A stretch of 10,768 nt of DNA from Firmicutes bacterium CAG:124. GTDB lineage: Bacteria > Bacillota > Clostridia > Oscillospirales > Oscillospiraceae. The stretch spans positions 1-10,768 of the forward strand of contig HF990557.1 of assembly GCA_000432135.1 (NCBI GenBank). Direction: 5' to 3'. A program made the translations under genes and the position numbers. The stretch's first letter is position 1, and every line of letters begins with the position of its first letter. The notes beneath the pieces are model-generated. The model was given only the letters and a program-made list of their open reading frames with translations. It searched no databases and was not told the DNA's origin. Below are positions 6,271 through 10,768 of the stretch, one piece after another.

Positions 6271-6431
6271 GCATCGTTCTGTTTATTCTGGCGCTTGCCG
6301 CTGCATTTATCGGAACAATTTTCGCCTTCCGCGCCATCAGCCGCATTCACAGCGGCGAAAGCTATACCTACGAAGCCGCAGCCTGTGCTGTCTGCGTGAC
6401 GCTGATCGTGCTTGCGCTGATGCTTCGGTAA
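6267..6431 (+). CDS. Small two-helix membrane protein (54 aa)
   Basis: The ATG overlaps the stop codon of the upstream gene as ATGA, with GGGGAG nine bases upstream inside that gene, a typical coupled arrangement. The protein has two hydrophobic segments, residues 3-24 and about 39-52, joined by a short charged loop with RAISRIHSGESYTYE. I do not recognise a family. Coupling and size suggest a subunit or accessory peptide of the DUF975-like protein; a chance frame is less likely because of the strict overlap and the clean hydrophobic pattern. Confidence 0.65.
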   Translation: MSIVLFILALAAAFIGTIFAFRAISRIHSGESYTYEAAACAVCVTLIVLALMLR

Positions 6432-6612
6432 GAAAGTCTGCGTGCCATCGTCTCCCGGCAGACCGGCAGGGGGCTGCCTCAAACAGGATCAGTATAAAAA
6501 CCAGCGCTTGGATTTGCTGTCCCCTGACAGGGGTAACAATGGCGGCGGGGGTTACCCGGCTGGTGCTTCAGGCACCAGCCGGGTTTTCCATTGGCGTATA
6601 GCTGGGAATGGT
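6432..6612. other. GC-rich non-coding stretch with palindromes
   Basis: No gene is supported. It contains a duplicated CCGGCAG heptamer (6457-6471), a CCCCT-GAC-AGGGG palindrome (6521-6533) and the strong hairpin at 6554-6587. Minus-strand open frames through it have low-complexity compositions and no RBS. It may belong to an element end. Confidence 0.45.
6554..6587. terminator. Strong 13-bp hairpin, likely operon terminator
   Basis: ACCCGGCTGGTGC and GCACCAGCCGGGT pair perfectly around TTCAG, followed on the plus strand by TTTT. It is 120 bases after the 54-aa gene, so it can end the membrane-protein operon. On the minus strand the stem is followed by AACCCC, not a T-run. Confidence 0.7.
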
Positions 6613-6744
6613 TCAGGATACCTTCGGGATCTCTTTGTGCTGTTCGGGTTCGGCCGTTTGTCTGTTCTCCATGCAGCCAATGTCGGCGTAGTGAATTTCC
6701 ACAGTCTGTGGTGCGTGTTTGGACCATTTTACTTCCTTTTCATT
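6613..6744 (-). pseudogene. Remnant open frame joined out of frame to the integrase fragment
   Basis: On the minus strand a 43-codon frame begins inside the last codon of the integrase fragment and reads NEKEVKWSKHAPQTVEIHYA and onward to a TGA at 6613-6615. Its amino-acid mix looks like a real soluble protein, unlike the other two frames, but it has no start codon before an internal methionine at codon 25. I do not recognise it. It is probably the 3' part of a gene whose beginning was lost at the junction near 6742. Confidence 0.3.
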
Positions 6745-7042
6745 CCCGTTCCGCGCAGAATTTGAAGAACACACGCAGTCCCCGGATGCGCGAATTCAGA
6801 GAAGTGATTTTCTTGCCTGCGTCTAACTCTAAGACAATGAAGTTTTCAAAAGCGTCCTGACTGACTTCATCGACATACTGAACCGGCACACACGCATGAA
6901 AGTACTTCAAATCCTCCGCATAATAGCGCATGGTTTGAGAGCTCAAATTCTTTAGTTTACAGTGTTTCGTGAACAGTTGTTCCGCTTCTGAAAAGGACGT
7001 TCGTTTGACCTGTTTTGCGTTCAAAATTGTGGTTCTGCGCAT
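6740..7042 (-). pseudogene. Truncated tyrosine recombinase (N-terminal core-binding domain only)
   Basis: The frame starts at an ATG with GAGG seven bases upstream and encodes 100 aa. Residues about 17-97 have the pattern of the SAM-like core-binding domain of phage-type integrases: EAEQLFTKHCKLKNLSSQT, then MRYYAEDLKYF, then DAFENFIVLEL, and SLNSRIRGLRVFFKFCAERE. A complete enzyme would continue for about 200 residues with the R...HxxR...Y catalytic domain. Here a TGA follows immediately and the next bases open in a different frame, so the catalytic part is gone. It cannot recombine DNA, although it might still bind it. It marks the site of a former integrative element. A stand-alone excisionase-like regulator is the less likely alternative. 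Confidence 0.7.
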
Positions 7043-7066
7043 AAAAAATCCTCTATTTTCACAGCA

Positions 7067-7101
7067 AAAAATCTGGCGTCAAAATGGGGATAAAAATCTG
7101 G
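7067..7101. repeat. Two direct copies of AAAAATCTGG ahead of the integrase start
   Basis: The decamer occurs at 7067-7076 and 7092-7101, 25 bp apart, just upstream of the integrase reading frame. Position and spacing would suit arm-type integrase or regulator sites, but A-rich DNA makes chance possible. Confidence 0.35.
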
Positions 7102-7148
7102 TATCGCGATTTTCAAACGCGGAAAAAACCGAATTTTTGATAAAGAAA

Positions 7149-7180
7149 AACTCCTCAAATTCCGAAGAATCTGAGGAGTT
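7149..7180 (-). terminator. Terminator with cUUCGg loop
   Basis: On the minus strand AACTCCTCAGATTC pairs with GAATTTGAGGAGTT around TTCG, closed by C-G, the very stable tetraloop, and is followed by TTTTTC. It would stop leftward transcription before the integrase fragment. Confidence 0.75.
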
Positions 7181-7217
7181 GTGTTTTCACGAAGAATCTG
7201 AGGAGTTGTGTTTTCAC
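7164..7217. repeat. Exact 27-bp tandem direct repeat
   Basis: Two identical, directly adjacent 27-bp units (7164-7190 and 7191-7217) each contain one arm, TGAGGAGTT, of the neighbouring terminator, so two alternative upstream arms exist for one downstream arm. Confidence 0.9.
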
Positions 7218-7266
7218 TACACTATAGATGAATGCAGAAATCTGTGTTTTCGGAAAGGAAGATAGT

Positions 7267-7297
7267 GTGAAAGAAACCCATCAGGGGTTTCTTTCAC
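7267..7297. repeat. Perfect 13-bp inverted repeat
   Basis: GTGAAAGAAACCC and GGGTTTCTTTCAC flank ATCAG without mismatch. Neither strand has a T-run directly after the stem, so it is not a standard terminator. It could be an element end or protein site. Confidence 0.7.
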
Positions 7298-7349
7298 GTT
7301 CAATTCCCGCCCGCAGGCGGCACGGTCTGCGCAGCAGACCGCTCTCCAG

Positions 7350-7384
7350 CAAGAAAAAAAGACACGCATCTGCGTGTCTTTTCT
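7350..7384. terminator. Bidirectional terminator after the membrane-protein gene
   Basis: GACACGCA and TGCGTGTC pair around TC, extended by A/T arms. The minus strand shows TTTTTTTC after the stem and the plus strand TTTTC. It is placed to end the two-gene operon that stops at 7426. Confidence 0.8.
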
Positions 7385-7425
7385 TCTTGTGTGAACTGAA
7401 CACTATGGATCAACGGTATTGGGCA

Positions 7426-8091
7426 TTATTTTATCCCAACTCCTTCTTCTGCCTTTCGCTTTTCTTCCTTGTCTTCTTTCACAAACGCTATTATTTTATA
7501 CTGAATGCTGGCACGGAATAAAAGCAAAGTATTTCCCACTATGCTTTTAAGTTCATATATCGTTCTAAGTGAATATGCGAAGTATGGGAACAGCAGTACT
7601 CCCGCCACAATTTCATTTGCTAATTCAGAATTTATTAATGCAAAATTTTGCGGCATACATTCAATAGTCAACTTGTAGACCAATGATATGCCAATTGCGA
7701 CAAAGTAGATAAACAGTGCGGCTTCGTAGTATTTCGTACTCTTTCTCAGATAGTTTGTTTGCCTATAATAATCAATTTCAAGAAGTTTCTTCACATACTC
7801 ATCACTGAGAAATGCTAGCAATATCGAATATACCGCGAAAACACATCCAAAAAGCGCGATTTCAACATCCAAGAGAATGCCGCAGATTTTTCCAGCCAAA
7901 GAAACAGTTTCTTCTGATCGAGCGATTATAATTGTGAGAATCAACGCCAGCACAAATGAAAAGGCTGCTCCAAACCAGTTCTTTTTGTCTGGTGTGAATT
8001 CTGTTATAATTGCAGCCCATATTTGTTTCCAAACTGGTCTCTCGTCTTGAAATTCTTCTATGGCAGTTTGATAATTAAATCCGTCTTCCAT
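7426..8091 (-). CDS. Four-TM membrane protein, putative RexB-like effector (221 aa)
   Basis: The ATG has GGAGGG eight bases upstream and lies 27 bases after the stop of the preceding gene, so the two form an operon. Hydrophobic helices are at residues about 38-57, 72-95, 122-142 and 160-178. The first 37 residues are soluble and the last 25 are highly charged (KEDKEEKRKAEE). Phage lambda RexB is a 144-aa, four-TM inner-membrane channel that depolarises the cell when RexA is activated; this protein is longer, but the helix count, the charged loop between helices 2 and 3 (residues 96-121) and the RexA-like partner suggest the same role at the cytoplasmic membrane. Sequence similarity to RexB itself is weak at best by eye. 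It is AT-rich compared with murC, consistent with transfer. An unrelated small membrane protein is the alternative. Confidence 0.6.
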   Translation of the reverse strand: MEDGFNYQTAIEEFQDERPVWKQIWAAIITEFTPDKKNWFGAAFSFVLALILTIIIARSEETVSLAGKICGILLDVEIALFGCVFAVYSILLAFLSDEYVKKLLEIDYYRQTNYLRKSTKYYEAALFIYFVAIGISLVYKLTIECMPQNFALINSELANEIVAGVLLFPYFAYSLRTIYELKSIVGNTLLLFRASIQYKIIAFVKEDKEEKRKAEEGVGIK

Positions 8092-8099
8092 TATTCACG

Positions 8100-8105
8100 C
8101 CCTCC
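8100..8105 (-). promoter_or_regulatory. RBS of the four-TM gene
   Basis: GGAGGG on the minus strand lies eight bases before the ATG within the 27-base intergenic gap, so the second gene is translated independently of the interrupted first gene. Confidence 0.75.
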
Positions 8106-8118
8106 AGCCATTATTACA

Positions 8119-9049
8119 CTAGCTCATCAGCGCTTTCAAATGCTCCTTTTCTTGTTCGTAGAGTCGTTCATTTTCCGGACTAACGTTACTGATAATTCCA
8201 TCCTTTTTCGCTTGGATGATGAGATACTCATCTCCATTCGGGCGGATATTCCCTTCATATTCAATCTTTATGGTCGATGAAAAGCTGCCTTCCTTGACGC
8301 GCCGCTTCTCACCAGTATTATCAACAATCTGTAATGACGCTACCGCCAGTCCGCTACTCTCTGCAATCATCTTTGAAATTCCGTCTTTAGAATTTGGAGA
8401 GTTAAACACAATATTTGTTGTCTTGCTCCCGACTTTTTTCATGTCTTCGCGGATATGTTGCGTCAATGGTCCTGGATCTAAATCATTGTTTAGTGGGAAA
8501 AATCTGAGCTTAAACCAACTCACCTTGTTGACATTCTTCAAGACATCTGCAATACTGTCCTTCAATGGAATATCTACGATATTGGCAATTGCTATCGGCA
8601 ATTTGTCGCGTTCTGATCTCTCCCGATTGGCATTTCGGACGTATTGGTTTAAAATATCCCGCACCGTTGACTGAAAGCTCCTTGTATCAGGACTCGCAGT
8701 TTCATTTCGGACAAGAACCATCCGATGATTCTTTAAAAACACAATAAATCTGGAATATGGAGCTGTCGGAACGTCCGCTGGTGTAGACGCTAATACGCCT
8801 TCCTGAACGGTAGTAACAACTTTGTACTGCGTTTCTTTGATAAAATTGCCTACCATTACATATTCGTTATCTACTTCTTTAATTTCTACGCCTGCAAAAA
8901 AAATATCTTGGTACGCTGTCTCTCTTACCTCTGATATAATCGCCAGAAAAGGCCGGGAAAATAATATCAGAAAAATGTTTGAGCATAGGAGCATCGTTTT
9001 CGCCAAATGTGATGTTAAAATTCGCGAATTGCATGCTTTTTTCGTCCAT
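8119..9049 (-). CDS. Putative RexA-like sensor of a two-gene defence module; frame interrupted near the 5' end
   Basis: The start with promoter and RBS is the ATG at 9047-9049. That frame encodes MDEKSMQFANFNITFGENDA and continues through MLKHFSDIIFPAF and SGDYIRGKRDSV to RYFF, then stops at 8879. The rest is open in the next frame from AGVEIKEVDNEYVMVGNFIK to the TAG at 8119. The frames meet at a run of eight T (A8 at 8896-8903 on the plus strand): seven T would give one 309-aa soluble protein. The joined protein has a beta-rich N-terminal half (YSRFIVFLKNHRMVLVRN), then PIAIANIVDIPLKDSIADVL, then KKVGSKTTNIVFNSPNS, comparable to KKVAKDIIFNPSPQ of lambda RexA as I remember it, with a matching order of segments. 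RexA senses a phage DNA-protein intermediate and opens RexB; the same role is inferred here. The truncated frame alone, starting MAKTML at 9006, is an artefact of the shift. Confidence 0.5.
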
Positions 9050-9095
9050 GATAAAATGTTCCCCTTCCTATGATATTCCTTTTGTGTGTGGTTTC

Positions 9096-9125
9096 ATTAT
9101 AGCATAGAGGTGTGCCTTTTATCAA
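9096..9125 (-). promoter_or_regulatory. Promoter of the RexAB-like operon
   Basis: On the minus strand TTGATA (9120-9125) and TATAAT (9096-9101) are 18 bp apart, about 47 bp before the ATG at 9049. An AGGAAGGGG RBS follows, about 11 bases before that ATG. This supports the upstream start and hence the frameshift. Confidence 0.75.
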
Positions 9126-9202
9126 CAGACTTTTACATTTTCCACAAAAACTCACTTGCTACAGCCGAAATTTTAATTGTATTGTCACAATAGCCTCTAG
9201 CC

Positions 9203-9231
9203 TTGATAAAATCTTCCCTGCGTGGTATACT
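9203..9231 (+). promoter_or_regulatory. Promoter of the AAA_14/DUF4143 ATPase gene
   Basis: TTGATA (9203-9208) and TATACT (9226-9231) are 17 bp apart. A ten-base palindrome, ACGTATACGT (9245-9254), follows in the leader near the expected start and could bind a dimeric regulator. Confidence 0.7.
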
Positions 9232-9277
9232 ATCCTAGAAGTAGCAACGTATACGTCGCAAGTTCGAGGTAAAAGAT

Positions 9278-10552
9278 ATGATTCAACGCAACTATTATCT
9301 GGACCGGCTCATTCGTAATATGTGGAATGGCGAGATCAAAGTCATTACCGGCATCCGCAGATGCGGAAAATCGGTGCTGCTTTTTGAGCTGTTTGACGAA
9401 TATCTCCGCAATCACGGCACGGATGCCACGCAAATCATTAAAATCGAACTGGATCAGCGGCGGTATTATAAATACCGTAACCCCATTACGCTCTGTGAGT
9501 ACGTGGAGCAGTTGGTGCTTGGACAGCAGGATAAAAAGCTCTATCTGTTCATTGACGAAGTTCAGCTCACAGCTAAAGTCATAGATCAGGAAAACGGTGG
9601 GATCGAGGTCACGATCTATGATATGCTCAATGAGCTGAAGGCTTACAAAAATCTGGATGTCTATGTCACCGGCAGCAACTCCAAAGGGTTGTCCAAGGAT
9701 ATTGCAACAGAGTTCCGCGGGCGCGCAACGCAGATCCATGTATTTCCGCTTTGCTTTGAGGAGTATTACTCGTTTGTTGGCGGGGATGAGCAGAAAGCGC
9801 TGGACACTTATATGCTGTACGGCGGTATGCCCCGGCTGCTTTCTATGCAGGATGATAAGGATAAAAAGGATTATTTGTCCTCGCTTTACACGGAATTGTA
9901 TGTAAAAGATATTGTTGAGCGAAATGGCATCGAGCGTGAGGATATTCTGAATGATATTCTCAATTTCCTTGCCTCTCAGATCAGCTCCCTGACGAATCCA
10001 ACGAACATCGCAAACGCTATCGCCAGCATGAAAAACGAGAAGGTCAATCCCGCGCTTGTTTCTAACTATGTGCAGGATATTGTCGATTCGTTTCTGATTT
10101 CCGTAGCAAAACGATATGATGTCAAGGGCAAAACATATTTCAACTATCCGAATAAGTATTACTATACAGATATCGGTCTTCGGAATGCGCGCCTGAATTA
10201 CCGGCAGTATGATCCCGGTCATATCATGGAAAACCTGGTCTACAACGAGCTTTTGCGGCGCGGCTACTCGGTCGATGTCGGTGTTGTAACCGACCGAACA
10301 AAGGGTGCCAATACGCAAAAGGAGATCGACTTTGTTGTCAATGATGCTGACCGGAAAATCTATATTCAGTCCGCATTCCGAATGGACACGGAGCAAAAGA
10401 CTGCGTCGGAGCTTGATTCTCTGCTTCTCACCAAGGATTTTTTCAAAAAGATCGTTGTTCGGATGGACATTCCGCATAACTTCTACGATGAAAGCGGGAT
10501 TTTCCACTGCAACCTGATCGACCTGCTTCTCGGGCGAGTCGAACTGTTCTAA
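9278..10552 (+). CDS. AAA_14-type ATPase with C-terminal DUF4143 domain
   Basis: The ATG has GAGG eight bases upstream; 424 aa is normal for the family. The N-terminal P-loop domain shows Walker A GIRRCGKS (25-32), Walker B LYLFIDEVQ (88-96), sensor TGSNSKGL (131-138), then RGR and FPLCFEEYY (147-164) and the YGGMP motif (181-185) that leads into the helical linker. The C-terminal DUF4143 part contains GHIMENLVYNELLRRGY (near 314-330) and KEIDFVV (near 347-353) followed by IYIQSAF, the layout of a PD-(D/E)xK-like fold. Such proteins are abundant in gut bacteria and archaea; their role is unknown, with links to mobile and defence loci suggested by context. It is a cytosolic protein with its own promoter, divergent from the RexAB-like operon. 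It is complete and shows no frame damage. Confidence 0.9.
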   Translation: MIQRNYYLDRLIRNMWNGEIKVITGIRRCGKSVLLFELFDEYLRNHGTDATQIIKIELDQRRYYKYRNPITLCEYVEQLVLGQQDKKLYLFIDEVQLTAKVIDQENGGIEVTIYDMLNELKAYKNLDVYVTGSNSKGLSKDIATEFRGRATQIHVFPLCFEEYYSFVGGDEQKALDTYMLYGGMPRLLSMQDDKDKKDYLSSLYTELYVKDIVERNGIEREDILNDILNFLASQISSLTNPTNIANAIASMKNEKVNPALVSNYVQDIVDSFLISVAKRYDVKGKTYFNYPNKYYYTDIGLRNARLNYRQYDPGHIMENLVYNELLRRGYSVDVGVVTDRTKGANTQKEIDFVVNDADRKIYIQSAFRMDTEQKTASELDSLLLTKDFFKKIVVRMDIPHNFYDESGIFHCNLIDLLLGRVELF

Positions 10553-10768
10553 ATACTTCATGGAATCTGCGCCACTGTGTATGGCGTTCAGTAGCTGCGT
10601 TTTTGACCAGCCGCGGCATAGCGCCTGCTCCAGATACCACTTGCGCACGTCTCTTGTCAGCTCTGCTTCCATGATCACCACGTTCAGCGTCCAGCCAATT
10701 TTCATCGCCAGCCGGAGGAGCGTTTGGTTATTTTCATAAGTCCGATAAAAATCGCGCATCCGGCGCAC
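10535..10768 (-). pseudogene. DUF1016 (YhcG-type) N-terminal fragment, cut at the right edge
   Basis: On the minus strand the edge-open frame reads MRDFYRTYENNQTLLRLAMK, then IGWTLNVVIMEAELTRDVRKWYLEQAL and RGWSKTQLLNAIHSG, the pattern of the DUF1016 N-terminal (helical, DNA-binding-like) domain that in full-length YhcG-type proteins precedes a PD-(D/E)xK nuclease domain. After roughly 75 residues family resemblance ends and the frame continues as the antisense of the ATPase gene, so the nuclease part is missing here. The 5' end is outside the window. DUF1016 genes are often found with restriction-modification and defence loci. It may be a broken neighbour of the ATPase gene. Confidence 0.65.

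Larger units (their letters stand above)
7218..7425. other. Gene-free stretch with a series of hairpins
   Basis: No gene is supported. Hairpins follow closely: a perfect 13-bp inverted repeat (7267-7297), CCGCC/GGCGG (7307-7320), GGTCTGC/GCAGACC (7324-7340) and the bidirectional terminator at 7350-7384. The plus-strand frame through them lacks any RBS. Confidence 0.5.

Noticed and set aside
5985..6482. Minus-strand Gly/Thr/Cys-rich frame opposite the proline-rich arm
   Set aside because: Its composition is the complement of the PVQP repeats; it lacks an RBS.
6479..6727. Minus-strand 82-codon frame beginning MVQTRTTD
   Set aside because: It reads through two hairpins, has a non-protein-like composition, and another frame over the same bases looks more like a real protein.
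7164..7217. Possible CRISPR repeat pair
   Set aside because: The two 27-bp units are directly adjacent without a spacer, and no third copy or cas gene is present.
7228..7521. Plus-strand 97-codon frame through the hairpin cluster
   Set aside because: It runs through four hairpins, has no RBS and overlaps the end of the four-TM gene.
8216..8674. Plus-strand frame opposite the RexA-like gene
   Set aside because: Shadow without start signals or family pattern.
9230..10534. Coding gene antisense to the ATPase
   Set aside because: Hydrophobic, unstructured composition from the complement of a real gene; the plus strand has all AAA motifs.

Overview
The window looks like a chromosomal segment of a moderately high-GC, anaerobic, gut-type Firmicute, probably Oscillospirales. 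The MurC carries a Cys-containing ESCEYCNSF motif of the kind I associate with that group, ribosome binding sites are strong GGAGG types, and the genes on the left resemble accessory genes of Tn1549-like conjugative elements. This placement is inference from family knowledge, not from a search.

Layout. (1) 1-2050, minus strand: three accessory genes of mobile-element type. Two are clear tandem paralogs, and two of the three end in the same repeated tail plus terminator. (2) 2051-2386: no gene, but four terminator-like hairpins, all oriented for the minus strand. (3) 2387-5131: conserved core. It holds tRNA-Val(CAC) with its own promoter, cca (both minus), and murC (plus, divergent from cca). 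(4) 5184-6431: promoter, a DUF975-like membrane protein with a proline-rich arm and C-terminal zinc ribbon, and an ATGA-coupled 54-aa membrane protein. (5) 6432-7425: decayed accessory DNA with a truncated tyrosine-recombinase N-terminus, a second frame remnant, an exact 27-bp tandem repeat and a cluster of hairpins. (6) 7426-9049, minus, AT-rich: a two-gene operon coding a soluble protein and a four-helix membrane protein. (7) 9278-10552, plus: an AAA_14/DUF4143 ATPase, divergent from that operon. (8) The right edge holds the N-terminal part of a DUF1016 (YhcG-type) protein whose frame runs into the antisense of the ATPase gene.

The most interesting unit is the operon at 7426-9049. The soluble partner, once its frame is joined, has length, order of segments and a short FN-S/P-rich motif reminiscent of phage lambda RexA. 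The partner is a four-TM protein comparable to RexB. I propose a RexAB-like abortive-infection module. Its first gene is interrupted by a frameshift that is best explained by an eight-T run near the 5' end: one T fewer restores a 309-aa protein with a well-placed start, promoter and RBS. This could be decay, a sequencing error, phase variation or transcriptional slippage.

The core block sits between two accessory blocks. The left one abuts the 3' end of a tRNA gene, a classic integration site. The right one starts just after the DUF975-like operon terminator and includes an integrase fragment.
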